Shown one piece after another: positions 37,272 to 46,157 of a stretch of 58,490 nucleotides of DNA. The number at the start of each line of letters is the position of its first letter. Position 1 is the stretch's first letter. Origin of the DNA: Streptomyces africanus. GTDB lineage: Bacteria; Actinomycetota; Actinomycetes; Streptomycetales; Streptomycetaceae. The notes below the pieces were generated by a model. The model was not told the origin of the DNA, did no database searches, and saw only the letters and a list, made by a program, of their open reading frames with translations. Position numbers and translations under genes: made by a program. The stretch spans positions 1 to 58,490 of the forward strand of contig NZ_MUKA01000061.1 of assembly GCF_002150735.1 (NCBI RefSeq), given 5' to 3'.

Positions 37272-38896
37272 TGGGATTCGCCCGTACGTGTTCGGTGGCG
37301 CTGGTCGGAGTCGAGGGCGTGGTCGTCGAGGTCCAGGCCGACCTGGAGCCGGGCGTCGCGGCCTTCACGCTGGTCGGGCTGCCCGACAAGAGCCTGACGG
37401 AGAGCCGGGACCGGGTGCGGGCCGCGGTCGTCAACTCGGGCGCGGCCTGGCCCCAGAAGAAACTCACGGTCGGCCTGAGCCCGGCCTCCGTCCCCAAGTC
37501 CGGCAGCGGCTTCGACCTGGCCGTCGCGGCAGCGGTTCTCGGCGCGGCGGAGCGCATCGACCCACGGGTCCTCTCCGACATCGTGATGATCGGCGAACTG
37601 GGGCTGGACGGGCGGGTGCGGCCGGTGCGGGGTGTCCTGCCGGCGGTGCTGGCGGCGGCTGATGCGGGGTATGAGCAGGTGGTCGTGCCCGAGTGCGCCG
37701 CGGCCGAGGCGTCCCTCGTGCCCGGGATCTCCGTCCTGGGCGTGCGGAGCCTGCGCCAGCTGATCGCCGTCCTGGCCGACGAACCCGTGCCCGACGAGGA
37801 TCCCGACGAGCAGGGCCGCCCGGACCCGCTCCTCGCCGGCCTGCGCATGCCGGGCACGGGCGCCGCCACGGGCATGCACAGCGTCGGCGCGGCCCAGCAC
37901 GAACCCGGCCACGACCTGGCGGACGTCGTCGGGCAGATCTCGGCGCGCACAGCGGTGGAGGTCGCCGCCGCGGGCGGACACCACCTGTTCCTGGAAGGGC
38001 CTCCCGGCGCCGGCAAGACGATGCTCGCGGAGCGGCTGCCCGCCATCCTGCCCCGGCTCGGCCGGCAGGAGTCACTGGAGGTCACCGCGGTCCACTCGGT
38101 GGCGGGCCTGCTGCCTCCGGGCAAACCCCTGATCGACGTCGCCCCCTACTGCGCCCCGCACCACTCGGCCACCATGCAGGCGCTCGTCGGCGGCGGCCCG
38201 GGCATCGCACGGCCCGGCGCGGTGTCGCTGTCCCACCGGGGAGTCCTCTTCCTGGACGAGACGCCCGAGTTCAGCGGCCAGGCCCTGGACGCCCTGCGCC
38301 AGCCGCTGGAGGCGGGGCATGTCGTCATCGCGCGCAGTGCGGGAGTGGTGCGCTTCCCGGCGAAGTTCCTGATGGTGCTCGCGGCCAACCCCTGCCCGTG
38401 CGGCCGGTTCTCGCAGCGGGACGACCTGTGCGAGTGCCCGCCCTCGGCGATCCGCCGCTACCAGGCCAGGCTCTCCGGCCCGCTGCTCGACCGGGTCGAC
38501 CTGCGCGTGGAGGTCGACCGTGTCACCCGCACCGAGCTGACCTCCTCCGGCGCGCGCGGCGAGTCCACCGCGACGGTCGCCGACCGGGTGCGAGCGGCGC
38601 GGGAGCGGGCCACGGCGCGCCTCGCCGGCACTCCGTGGCGCACGAACAGCGAGGTACCCGGACGTGACCTGCGCAGCCGCTGGTACGCCGTGTCCGGGGC
38701 GATGGACGAGGCCGAGCGGAACCTGGAGCGGGGCGTCTTGACCGCCCGCGGTCTCGACCGCGTCCTGCGCGTGGCCTGGACCATCGCCGATCTCGTCGGC
38801 CACGACCGGCCCGACGCGACGGACGTCGCCCTCGCGCTCCAGTTGCGCACCGGTGTCCCGAGGGGAGTCCCCATGGCCATCGGAGCGCTGACGTGA
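37271..38896 (+). CDS. YifB/ComM family Mg-chelatase-like AAA ATPase
   Basis: The 541-residue protein matches ComM (YifB): an N-terminal Lon-like domain (GVAAFTLVGLPDKSLTESRD), a Walker A GPPGAGKTMLAERLP near 244, Walker B GVLFLDETPEF, sensor LAANPCPCGRF and a C-terminal domain. ComM is a hexameric branch-migration helicase that helps integrate DNA in transformable bacteria, although streptomycetes are not known to be naturally competent. It is coupled to yraN (1-nt overlap) and to dprA (GTGA overlap). Confidence 0.93.
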   Translation: MGFARTCSVALVGVEGVVVEVQADLEPGVAAFTLVGLPDKSLTESRDRVRAAVVNSGAAWPQKKLTVGLSPASVPKSGSGFDLAVAAAVLGAAERIDPRVLSDIVMIGELGLDGRVRPVRGVLPAVLAAADAGYEQVVVPECAAAEASLVPGISVLGVRSLRQLIAVLADEPVPDEDPDEQGRPDPLLAGLRMPGTGAATGMHSVGAAQHEPGHDLADVVGQISARTAVEVAAAGGHHLFLEGPPGAGKTMLAERLPAILPRLGRQESLEVTAVHSVAGLLPPGKPLIDVAPYCAPHHSATMQALVGGGPGIARPGAVSLSHRGVLFLDETPEFSGQALDALRQPLEAGHVVIARSAGVVRFPAKFLMVLAANPCPCGRFSQRDDLCECPPSAIRRYQARLSGPLLDRVDLRVEVDRVTRTELTSSGARGESTATVADRVRAARERATARLAGTPWRTNSEVPGRDLRSRWYAVSGAMDEAERNLERGVLTARGLDRVLRVAWTIADLVGHDRPDATDVALALQLRTGVPRGVPMAIGALT

Positions 38897-40050
38897 GCGT
38901 CGCCGGTGAACCGGACAGCGAGCTGCTCGCCCGGGTGTTTCTCACCCGTGTCATCGAGCCCGGTGACGAGATCGGCGGGCGCTGGGTGCGGGAGTCCGGC
39001 GTGCGGGAGGTGGCGCGGCGGCTGTCGGAGGGCGGGCGGCCCCTGGCCGGAGTGAGCGGGAAGCGGTGGAAGGGCCTGCTGGCCCGGGCCGAGGTGGCCC
39101 GGCCGCGCGCGGACCTCGCCGTCGCCCGGGAGGCCGGGGTGCGGTTCGTCGCCCCGGGGGACGCGGAGTGGCCGGGGCAGCTCGATGATCTCGGGGATGC
39201 CCGGCCGCTCGGGCTGTGGGTGCGCGGGCGGGCCAGCCTGCGGATGTGGGCGCTGAGGTCGGTGGCCGTCGTCGGCGCCCGCGCCTGCACCGAGTACGGG
39301 GCGCACATGGCGGCCGCCCTCGCCGCCGGCCTCGCCGAGCAGGGCTGGGTCGTGGTGTCCGGCGGCGCCTACGGAGTCGACGGCGCCGCTCACCGCGGGG
39401 CCCTCGGCGCGGGCGGTGCCACGGTCGCCGTCCTCGCCTGCGGCGTCGACCGCCCCTACCCGCGCGGACACACCCAGCTGATCAGCAGAATCGCCGAACA
39501 GGGACTGGTCATCGGCGAGTTGCCGCCCGGTGATCACCCGACACCCAGCCGGTTCATCCTGCGCAACCGGGTGATCGCGGCACTCACCCGCGGCACCGTG
39601 GTCGTCGAGGCCGCCCACCGCAGCGGCTCGCTGGTCACGGCACGGGCGGCACAGCGCCTCGGCCGGTACACCATGGGCGTACCGGGCCCGGCCACCAGCG
39701 GGCTGTCCGCCGGGGTGCACGAGCTGCTGCGCGGCGAGGCGGCCCTGGTCACCGACGCCGCGGACGTCATCGAGCTGGTCGGCGACATCGGAGAGCTGGC
39801 CCCCGACCGGCGCGGTCCCGTCCTGCCCCGGGACCTGCTGGCACCGGCCACTCGGCAGGTGCTCGCCGCGCTCCCGGGCGGCCGGGCGGCCCGCCCGGAC
39901 GAGATCGCGCGCCGCGCACAGACCGCACAGGACGACGCGATCGCGAGACTGTACGAACTCCGGGCACTCGGTTACGTCGAACGACACGGCGACGGCTGGA
40001 AGTTGACACGCCAGGCGCTGATGTCGGTCCGCGGCGGTCCGGGGCCATGA
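38893..40050 (+). CDS. dprA: DNA processing protein DprA
   Basis: DprA loads RecA on incoming single-stranded DNA. The 385-residue protein has the Rossmann core with [44 protein letters not shown] and [21 protein letters not shown], plus a C-terminal winged helix ([20 protein letters not shown]). GTG 38893 overlaps the upstream gene by 4 nt. A low GC-skewed N-terminal helical region precedes the core. Confidence 0.94.
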   Translation: MSVAGEPDSELLARVFLTRVIEPGDEIGGRWVRESGVREVARRLSEGGRPLAGVSGKRWKGLLARAEVARPRADLAVAREAGVRFVAPGDAEWPGQLDDLGDARPLGLWVRGRASLRMWALRSVAVVGARACTEYGAHMAAALAAGLAEQGWVVVSGGAYGVDGAAHRGALGAGGATVAVLACGVDRPYPRGHTQLISRIAEQGLVIGELPPGDHPTPSRFILRNRVIAALTRGTVVVEAAHRSGSLVTARAAQRLGRYTMGVPGPATSGLSAGVHELLRGEAALVTDAADVIELVGDIGELAPDRRGPVLPRDLLAPATRQVLAALPGGRAARPDEIARRAQTAQDDAIARLYELRALGYVERHGDGWKLTRQALMSVRGGPGP

Positions 40051-40325
40051 CGGCCGCGCCTGTTCGGCCGTCCGGGGGAACCCCGACATCCCTTGGAAAT
40101 TCCCCCAGTTGGGGTCCTCCGGTGATCACACCGAGCGAGCTCGCCGACCCGGTCGGACGCCCTGAGGAACGTATCTGCGCACTTTTGGACCTCCGTCCTT
40201 CGCGCACCGCGACACCTCAGTCACGCTACGCTCACGAGGATCACGGCACGGACAGGCAACTCGACATCGGACAGACAGCCCACCCCAGCAGCACCACTCC
40301 GCAGCAGAACGGCACAAGGCGACGA
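40051..40325. promoter_or_regulatory. Leader region of whiG
   Basis: The 275-bp gap between dprA and whiG carries no convincing gene. A GTG-initiated frame runs through it into whiG, but its composition is not coding-like and WhiG homologues start at [16 protein letters not shown] hexamer near 40228 is a possible -10. Confidence 0.35.
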
Positions 40326-41168
40326 ATGCCCCAGCACACCTCCGGGTCCGACCGGGCGGCGATCCCCCCAGCCGCCCGTGACGGTGGCAGCGTGCGGCCG
40401 CCCGCTCCCTCGACGCTCGACGAGCTGTGGCGGTCGTACAAGGCGACGGGTGACGAGCGGCTGCGGGAGCAGCTGATCCTGCACTACTCGCCACTCGTGA
40501 AGTACGTCGCCGGCCGGGTCAGCGTGGGCCTGCCGTCCAATGTCGAGCAGGCGGACTTCGTCTCGTCCGGGGTGTTCGGGCTGATCGACGCGATCGAGAA
40601 GTTCGACATCGACCGCGAGATCAAGTTCGAGACGTACGCGATCACCCGGATCCGGGGCGCGATGATCGACGAGCTGCGGGCCCTGGACTGGATCCCCCGG
40701 TCGGTGCGGCAGAAGGCGCGCAACGTGGAGCGCGCGTACGCCACGCTGGAGGCGCGGCTGCGGCGGACGCCGACCGAGGGCGAGGTGGCTGCCGAGATGG
40801 GCATCGCGGTGGAGGAACTGCACGCGGTGTTCAGCCAGTTGTCCCTGGCCAACGTGGTGGCCCTGGAGGAACTGCTGCACGGCGGGGCCGAGGGCGGCGA
40901 TGGCCTGAGCGTCATGGACACGCTGGAGGACACCGCCGCCGACAACCCCGTGGAGGTCGCCGAGGACCGGGAGCTCCGCAGGTTCCTCGCACGGGCGATC
41001 AACACGCTGCCCGAGCGGGAGAAGACCGTGGTCACGCTGTACTACTACGAGGGGCTCACCCTGGCCGAGATCGGGAACGTGCTGGGGGTGACCGAGAGCC
41101 GGGTCAGCCAGATCCACACCAAGTCGGTGCTCCAGCTGAGAGCGAAACTGGCGAGCTTCGGCCGCTGA
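40326..41168 (+). CDS. whiG: RNA polymerase sigma factor WhiG
   Basis: WhiG is the FliA-type sigma factor that commits aerial hyphae to sporulation; it is held by the anti-sigma RsiG with c-di-GMP and directs whiH and whiI. The 280-residue sequence, starting [13 protein letters not shown], is nearly that of S. coelicolor WhiG as I recall it. Regions 2 ([20 protein letters not shown] to [20 protein letters not shown]), 3 and 4 ([20 protein letters not shown]) are intact. ATG 40326 has only a modest Shine-Dalgarno. Confidence 0.97.
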   Translation: MPQHTSGSDRAAIPPAARDGGSVRPPAPSTLDELWRSYKATGDERLREQLILHYSPLVKYVAGRVSVGLPSNVEQADFVSSGVFGLIDAIEKFDIDREIKFETYAITRIRGAMIDELRALDWIPRSVRQKARNVERAYATLEARLRRTPTEGEVAAEMGIAVEELHAVFSQLSLANVVALEELLHGGAEGGDGLSVMDTLEDTAADNPVEVAEDRELRRFLARAINTLPEREKTVVTLYYYEGLTLAEIGNVLGVTESRVSQIHTKSVLQLRAKLASFGR

Positions 41169-41225
41169 CCTGGCCGGATGGCGACGGGGCGGCGGAGGCC
41201 ACTCCCGCCGGGCCGGGCGCGTCCG

Positions 41226-41231
41226 TACAGT
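41226..41231 (+). promoter_or_regulatory. Candidate -10 of a leaderless TetR mRNA
   Basis: TACAGT lies 7 nt before the GTG at 41239, the spacing typical of leaderless Streptomyces transcripts. No Shine-Dalgarno sequence is present. Confidence 0.45.
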
Positions 41232-41238
41232 GGTTGAC

Positions 41239-41820
41239 GTGCCAAGGATTCGAGCGGCCTCCGTGGCCGAGCACCGGTCGATGCAGCGAGCCGCCCTGCT
41301 GGACGCGGCTCGCGCCTTGTTGTCCGAGGGCGGTACGGAGGCGCTGACCTTCCCGGCCCTTGCCGAGCGGACGGGGCTCGCGCGGTCGTCCGTCTACGAG
41401 TACTTCCGGTCACGGGCGGCCGTGGTCGAGGAGCTGTGCGAGGTCGACTTTCCCGTCTGGGCGGCGGACGTGTCGGCGGCGATGCAACGGGCGGGGACGG
41501 CCGAGGCCAAGGTCGAGGCGTATGTGCGGCAGCAGCTGGAACTGGTGGGGGACCGGCGGCATCGGGCCGTGGTGGCGATCTCGGCGAGTGAGCTGGACCC
41601 CGGGGCCCGGGAGAAGATCCGGGCGGCGCACGGCGGGCTGGTCGCGATGATCGTCGAGGCGCTGGACGAGATGGGGCACGAGCAGCCCCGGCTGGCGGCG
41701 ATGCTGGTGCAGGGGGTTGTGGACGCGGCGGTGCGGCGGATCGAGCTGGGGGCCGCGGAGGAGCCGGGCGTCATCGCGGACGCGGCGGTGAGTATGGCCC
41801 TGCGGGGTGTGCGGGGCTGA
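41239..41820 (+). CDS. TetR/AcrR-family regulator (first)
   Basis: This 193-residue regulator has a TetR DNA-binding domain, RAALLDAARALLSEGGTEAL followed by TFPALAERTGLARSSVYEYF, and a C-terminal ligand/dimer domain (AVVAISASELDPGARE). I recall a TetR gene right after whiG in S. coelicolor. No obvious adjacent target; the next forward gene is the second TetR. The GTG at 41230 in frame overlaps the putative -10, so 41239 is preferred. Confidence 0.88.
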   Translation: MPRIRAASVAEHRSMQRAALLDAARALLSEGGTEALTFPALAERTGLARSSVYEYFRSRAAVVEELCEVDFPVWAADVSAAMQRAGTAEAKVEAYVRQQLELVGDRRHRAVVAISASELDPGAREKIRAAHGGLVAMIVEALDEMGHEQPRLAAMLVQGVVDAAVRRIELGAAEEPGVIADAAVSMALRGVRG

Positions 41821-41995
41821 GCCGCGTCGGTGCGGGCGCCGGGTGGGTGCGCATCCCGGCGTCGCGGGGTGCCCCTGCGCCCCATGGGGGTGGGCCTCCG
41901 TCGTCAGGGGCAAGGTGTCCCGGCCTGGGAGTGTGCACCTGTGGCAGCAGTGACCGCCGAGCAGGAGCACGTCGGCGCAGTTGCTGCTCAGGTGG
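41821..41995. other. Convergent intergenic region
   Basis: Between the first TetR gene and the reverse-strand small membrane gene there are 175 bp with no clear gene. A short forward frame (VTAEQEHVGAVAAQVANGP near 41949) is mildly coding-like but has no start signal and runs antisense to the downstream gene. Confidence 0.4.
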
Positions 41996-42319
41996 CTAAT
42001 GGCCCAACCATCGGCGCAGGCGGCGCCTGCGTGGGCGGCGGGACCGCCGCGTCCGGGCCGCGCTCGTGCCCGCTGCGGTGCGGCCGGTCCACCGTGGGTC
42101 GTCGGAGACGACCGGTGTCTGGCGGTCGGCCTGGGCGCGGATCTCGATGTGGGACTCGTGGGAGGTGATGCGCATGGCCTCCTCGTAGGAGGCCAGCGCG
42201 CCACCTAGGGCGGACCCGGCCAGTCCGCGGCGGAGCACCAGGCGCTTCAGCCAGGTGAAGAGCCCCATCACCGCGATCAGACAGCCGGACACCACCAGGT
42301 AGGGGACGACTTCACTCAT
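41996..42319 (-). CDS. Small membrane protein, possibly DUF6191-like
   Basis: The 107-residue protein has one hydrophobic segment at the N-terminus (about 4-24, VVPYLVVSGCLIAVMGLF), a middle part (SYEEAMRITSHESHIEIRAQ) that reminds me of the DUF6191 family of Streptomyces, and a very Arg-rich C-terminus ([14 protein letters not shown]). Its ATG overlaps the stop of a 33-codon upstream ORF (ATGAGTGA), so it is coupled to it. It is divergent from the second TetR gene, which probably controls it. Confidence 0.55.
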   Translation of the reverse strand: MSEVVPYLVVSGCLIAVMGLFTWLKRLVLRRGLAGSALGGALASYEEAMRITSHESHIEIRAQADRQTPVVSDDPRWTGRTAAGTSAARTRRSRRPRRRRLRRWLGH

Positions 42320-42413
42320 GCGTCGCCGCCTCGCCCTTCATGTCATCTCGGATCCGCACCGGCTCGAGCGCCTTCCCCGCCGGGGAACCCTCCAGCATCA
42401 GATCCACCCCCAT
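42312..42413 (-). CDS. Small ORF (33 residues) translationally coupled to the membrane gene
   Basis: The sequence MGVDLMLEGSPAGKALEPVR continues IRDDMKGEAATHE and ends with a TGA inside the start codon region of the downstream gene. AGAGGG lies 9 nt upstream of the ATG. It could be a leader peptide setting translation of the membrane protein, a real small protein or the remnant of a larger one. It has no recognised relatives. Confidence 0.45.
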   Translation of the reverse strand: MGVDLMLEGSPAGKALEPVRIRDDMKGEAATHE

Positions 42414-42514
42414 GGCTTTCAGCCCTCTGCTCTTTCGCCAGTACCGGTGGCCACTGTCTCGATCATTACCGAGCCGACTCCTGCCTTGTCCGAAGCGCCG
42501 AGCGATACCACTAG

Positions 42515-42548
42515 AGTAACGTAGCGTTTCTGGAAACGCACTGTTACT
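42515..42548. promoter_or_regulatory. 34-bp TetR-type operator in the divergent promoter
   Basis: agtaac-gta-gcgtttc-tg-gaaacgc-act-gttact is fully symmetric in its four arms (42515-42520 with 42543-42548; 42524-42530 with 42533-42539). It overlaps a TAGAGT -10-like hexamer (42512-42517) and lies in the 137 bp between the second TetR gene and the reverse-strand small ORF. This is a textbook layout for a TetR repressor controlling itself and a divergent unit. Confidence 0.75.
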
Positions 42549-42550
42549 GA

Positions 42551-43168
42551 ATGGGGGTGAGTCGGGTGGGCAGGTTGACACGGGCCGAGCAGCAGCAGGT
42601 CACCCACGAGCGGCTGCTGGAGGCGGGCCGCTCGGTGCTCCAGCGCCGGGGGTTCCTGGCGGCCACGGTCGACGAGATCGCCGAGGAGGCCGGCTACACG
42701 CGAGGCGCCGTGTACAAGCACTTCGGAGGCAAGGAGGGCTTGTGGCTGGCCGTCGTCGATGCCCACACCGAGGCGCACCTGCAGCTGCTCGGCGAAACCC
42801 TGGACCGGGTGTCCAGTCGGCAGGAGCTGATCGCCGCACTGATCCCGAGCGCCTTCGCCGACGGCCAGGATGCGGCGAGGTGGAGCACCGCCGCCATGGA
42901 GTTCATGGCCGCAGTGACGCGTCACCCCGATGCCGCGGCCGTCTCGGTAGCTGCTCAGCGCCGCCATGAGGAGCAGATCGTCGCCTTGCTGGAGGGCGCT
43001 TGCCGACGTCTGCACATCCAGCCGGCCATACCGCTGGAGCAGGTTGTGGTGGTACTGGGCGCGCTGGGCGGCAGCCTCGGTCTGCGGGCGGCGGTCGACC
43101 CTGCGACAGATGTGGCGGCCCTCGCCGCCGGCGTCATGACGGTCATGTTCCCCGAGCCGAAGGAGTGA
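42551..43168 (+). CDS. TetR/AcrR-family regulator (second)
   Basis: This 205-residue TetR protein has the DNA-binding domain QVTHERLLEAGRSVLQRRGF followed by TVDEIAEEAGYTRGAVYKHF, and a C-terminal domain with a long helix rich in Ala and Val. Its start may be ATG 42551 or GTG 42557 or 42566. It begins 3 nt after a 34-bp symmetric operator, so autorepression and control of the divergent small membrane unit are likely. The ligand is unknown. Confidence 0.88.
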   Translation: MGVSRVGRLTRAEQQQVTHERLLEAGRSVLQRRGFLAATVDEIAEEAGYTRGAVYKHFGGKEGLWLAVVDAHTEAHLQLLGETLDRVSSRQELIAALIPSAFADGQDAARWSTAAMEFMAAVTRHPDAAAVSVAAQRRHEEQIVALLEGACRRLHIQPAIPLEQVVVVLGALGGSLGLRAAVDPATDVAALAAGVMTVMFPEPKE

Positions 43169-43196
43169 GCTCCTGCTCGTCATACTGGGGGCCGTC

Positions 43197-43781
43197 CTAG
43201 GAGGTCCCGTAGACCGGCAGGAGTCTCGACGGGCCTGTGTGCAGGAGCCATGGGGGCAGGAGCGACAGCGGGTTCAGGTAGGTGTCACCTCTGCGCAGGC
43301 CCCAGTGCACGCACGGCGTCGTGCAGTGGGAGCCCCTCGCGTCCACCGTGCCGATCACCTCGCCCGGTTCGACCTCCTCGTCCTGCTCCACCGTGGCCGT
43401 CACCGGCTCGTAGGTCGTGCGCAGGGGTGGGTCGCCCGTTCCCGGGAGATCCAGCGAGATCACTCCCTTTCCGGCCACCCGGCCCGCGAAAGTCACCCGG
43501 CCCGCCGCCACCGCCCGTACCGGCGTCCCCGGGGGTGCCGCCAGGTCCACGCCCCGATGGCCCGGGCCGTAGGCCGACGCCGGGGGCTCCCAGCCGCGCA
43601 GGACCCGGGGGTGTGACCCCACGGGCCACGCATGTCCCACCGCCGGGACGGTGGCGTCCGGGACGGGCGGGGCGGCACCGGCCGCGAACAGGGGCAAAGG
43701 CGGGGCCAGCAGGGCCGTCACCGTCACGACCAGCAGCAGGACCACCCGCGCCCACACACGCACACATCGCTTCGCTCGCAT
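43197..43781 (-). CDS. Exported M23/LytM-like protein with altered metal motif
   Basis: The 194-residue protein has a signal peptide (1-35, [20 protein letters not shown]) and an M23 fold: [14 protein letters not shown] (first His and Asp), [17 protein letters not shown] and the C-terminal [16 protein letters not shown]. The usual HxH pair reads C-x-H, with two cysteines (SHCTTPCVH) around it, so the classical metal site is incomplete. Such proteins may regulate or bind peptidoglycan and not cut it. A similar gene precedes rpsB in other streptomycetes. It is transcribed opposite to rpsB. Confidence 0.85.
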   Translation of the reverse strand: MRAKRCVRVWARVVLLLVVTVTALLAPPLPLFAAGAAPPVPDATVPAVGHAWPVGSHPRVLRGWEPPASAYGPGHRGVDLAAPPGTPVRAVAAGRVTFAGRVAGKGVISLDLPGTGDPPLRTTYEPVTATVEQDEEVEPGEVIGTVDARGSHCTTPCVHWGLRRGDTYLNPLSLLPPWLLHTGPSRLLPVYGTS

Positions 43782-44055
43782 GCCGAAAGCGTCCCGGACT
43801 GCCGCCCGTCACCGACCGCGGCTGTGGACCACCGCCCGGTTGTGGACAACGGCGTCACCCGGTGCCCCGCGGGTCCCGTACACTTCTGGTGGCGATCCGG
43901 GTCACCGGGTCGACTTCGCACGCCCCGATACGCACCCCGGCAACGGGCCGTATCAGCGCCCCTCGGTCCCTCGTGGCACGGCGCGCAAGCGGGCGTCAGG
44001 CGCGGAGGTCATCCGGCATCCGCGGCACAACCGAGAAGCACAAGGAGATACGGCC

Positions 44056-44961
44056 ATGGCCGTCGTCACGATGCGGGAGCTGCTGGAGAGCGGCGTCCAC
44101 TTCGGTCACCAGACCCGTCGTTGGAACCCGAAGATGAAGCGCTTCATCTTCACGGAGCGCAACGGCATCTACATCATCGACCTGCTCCAGTCGCTGTCGT
44201 ACATCGACCGCGCCTACGAGTTCGTCAAGGAGACCGTCGCCCACGGCGGCACGGTCATGTTCGTCGGCACGAAGAAGCAGGCGCAGGAGGCCATCGCCGA
44301 GCAGGCCACCCGCGTCGGCATGCCCTACGTCAACCAGCGCTGGCTGGGCGGCATGCTCACCAACTTCTCGACCGTCTACAAGCGTCTGCAGCGCCTCAAG
44401 GAGCTCGAGCAGATCGACTTCGAGGACGTCGCCGCGTCCGGTCTGACCAAGAAGGAGCTTCTCGTGCTCTCGCGCGAGAAGGCCAAGCTGGAGAAGACCC
44501 TCGGCGGTATCCGCGAGATGCAGAAGGTGCCCAGCGCCGTCTGGATCGTGGACACCAAGAAGGAGCACATCGCCGTTGGTGAGGCCCGGAAGCTGAACAT
44601 CCCGGTCGTCGCGATCCTCGACACCAACTGCGACCCCGACGAGGTCGACTACAAGATCCCGGGCAACGACGACGCGATCCGCTCCGTCACCCTGCTCACC
44701 CGCGTCATCGCCGACGCCGTCGCCGAGGGCCTCATCGCCCGCAGCGGTGTCGCCACCGAGGGCAAGGGCGAGAAGGCCGCGGGCGAGCCGCTGGCCGAGT
44801 GGGAGCGCGACCTGCTCGAGGGCGAGAAGAAGGCCGACGAGGCTGCCCCCGCCGCTGAGGCCGCTCCGGCCGCCGAGGCTGCTCCGGCCGCCGAGGCCCC
44901 CGCCGCCGAGGCCGAGAAGCCGGCCGAGGGCGAGAAGGCCGCCGAGGCCGAGCAGGCCTGA
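44056..44961 (+). CDS. rpsB: 30S ribosomal protein S2
   Basis: The 301-residue S2 starts [20 protein letters not shown] and has the normal core to about residue 255, then an Ala/Glu/Pro-rich tail with [13 protein letters not shown] repeats typical of actinobacterial S2. AAGGAGAT lies 7 nt upstream of the ATG. TACACT at 43879-43884 is a candidate -10 with a 170-nt leader. A large hairpin separates it from tsf. Confidence 0.97.
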   Translation: MAVVTMRELLESGVHFGHQTRRWNPKMKRFIFTERNGIYIIDLLQSLSYIDRAYEFVKETVAHGGTVMFVGTKKQAQEAIAEQATRVGMPYVNQRWLGGMLTNFSTVYKRLQRLKELEQIDFEDVAASGLTKKELLVLSREKAKLEKTLGGIREMQKVPSAVWIVDTKKEHIAVGEARKLNIPVVAILDTNCDPDEVDYKIPGNDDAIRSVTLLTRVIADAVAEGLIARSGVATEGKGEKAAGEPLAEWERDLLEGEKKADEAAPAAEAAPAAEAAPAAEAPAAEAEKPAEGEKAAEAEQA

Positions 44962-44974
44962 CCCGTCAGTCCGA

Positions 44975-45044
44975 GGTGACGGCGGGAGCGGTACGGCATC
45001 ACCAGCGCCTTCGCGCGGTGTGAAGTCCGCTCCCGCCGTTCACC
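44975..45044 (+). terminator. Large hairpin between rpsB and tsf
   Basis: ggtgacggcgggagcgg (44975-44991) pairs with ccgctcccgccgttcacc (45027-45044), with one bulged base, around a loop that holds its own small stem. It is likely a partial terminator or processing site that sets the S2 to EF-Ts ratio. Confidence 0.7.
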
Positions 45045-45136
45045 CGTAGGTCAGCGGCAGGACAGTGCGCTCCGGCTCCATGGAGCGCATCCGCAGATCT
45101 TCGATCTTCCAGACTTCGAGAGAGATTCACAGACTC

Positions 45137-45973
45137 ATGGCGAACTACACCGCCGCCGACGTCAAGAAGCTCCGTGAGCTCACGGGCGCCGGCATGATGG
45201 ACTGCAAGAAGGCGCTGGACGAGGCCGAGGGCAACGTCGAGAAGGCCGTCGAGGCGCTCCGCATCAAGGGCCAGAAGGGCGTCGCCAAGCGCGAGGGCCG
45301 TTCCGCCGAGAACGGTGCCGTCGTCTCGATCATCGCCGACGACAACTCCTCCGGTGTCATCGTCGAGCTGAAGTGCGAGACGGACTTCGTCGCCAAGGGC
45401 GAGAAGTTCCAGGCCGTGGCCACGGCCATCGCCGAGCACGTCGCCAAGACCTCCCCGGCCGACCTCGAGGCCCTGCTCGCCTCCGAGATCGAGGCCGGCA
45501 AGACCGTCCAGGCGTTCGTGGACGAGGCCAACGCGAACCTGGGCGAGAAGATCGTCCTGGACCGCTTCGCGCAGTTCGCCGACGGCTACGTCACCGCGTA
45601 CATGCACCGCACGATGCCCGACCTGCCCCCGCAGATCGGTGTCCTCGTCGAGCTGGACAAGCCGAACGCGGAGATCGCCAAGGGCGTCGCCCAGCACATC
45701 GCCGCCTTCGCGCCGAAGTACCTCTCCAAGGACGACGTCCCGGCCGAGGTCGTCGAGTCCGAGCGTCGCGTCGCCGAGGAGACCACCCGCGCCGAGGGCA
45801 AGCCCGAGGCCGCCCTGCCGAAGATCGTCGAGGGTCGCCTCAACGGCTTCTTCAAGGACGCCACGCTGCTCGGCCAGCCCTACGCGCTCGACAACAAGAA
45901 GTCCGTCCAGAAGGTCCTGGACGAGGCCGGTGTCACCCTGAAGCGCTTCTCGCGCATCAAGGTCGGCATCTGA
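45137..45973 (+). CDS. tsf: Elongation factor Ts
   Basis: EF-Ts recycles EF-Tu by nucleotide exchange. The 278-residue protein starts [20 protein letters not shown] and has [14 protein letters not shown] and [16 protein letters not shown] signatures. The ATG at 45137 lies downstream of gagagatt, a weak Shine-Dalgarno. rpsB-tsf-pyrH-frr order is conserved. Confidence 0.97.
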   Translation: MANYTAADVKKLRELTGAGMMDCKKALDEAEGNVEKAVEALRIKGQKGVAKREGRSAENGAVVSIIADDNSSGVIVELKCETDFVAKGEKFQAVATAIAEHVAKTSPADLEALLASEIEAGKTVQAFVDEANANLGEKIVLDRFAQFADGYVTAYMHRTMPDLPPQIGVLVELDKPNAEIAKGVAQHIAAFAPKYLSKDDVPAEVVESERRVAEETTRAEGKPEAALPKIVEGRLNGFFKDATLLGQPYALDNKKSVQKVLDEAGVTLKRFSRIKVGI

Positions 45974-46070
45974 GTCCGTACCGCGATCGACGCCCGGTCC
46001 CGATAGGGTCGGCAGCAGTCGTCCCGGTACGCCGTCACAGGGGTGGCGGACGACAGCAGATCTGACGAGG

Positions 46071-46118
46071 AGGCCATTGCCGTATGGGATGCGAACCACG
46101 CCCCACCGGCAATGGCCT
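46071..46118 (+). terminator. Hairpin between tsf and pyrH
   Basis: aggccattgccg (46071-46082) pairs perfectly with cggcaatggcct (46107-46118), with a 24-nt loop, then ttcttcg. Its left arm overlaps a GAGGAGG sequence (46067-46073). Confidence 0.7.
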
Positions 46119-46157
46119 TCTTCGTATGTGCAACACGTGAAAGAGGCGGGATCCCCC

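Noticed and set aside
41830..42168. Forward 112-codon ORF antisense to the small membrane gene
   Set aside because: No ribosome binding site; composition is erratic. A short coding-like stretch near 41949 is too brief to support it.
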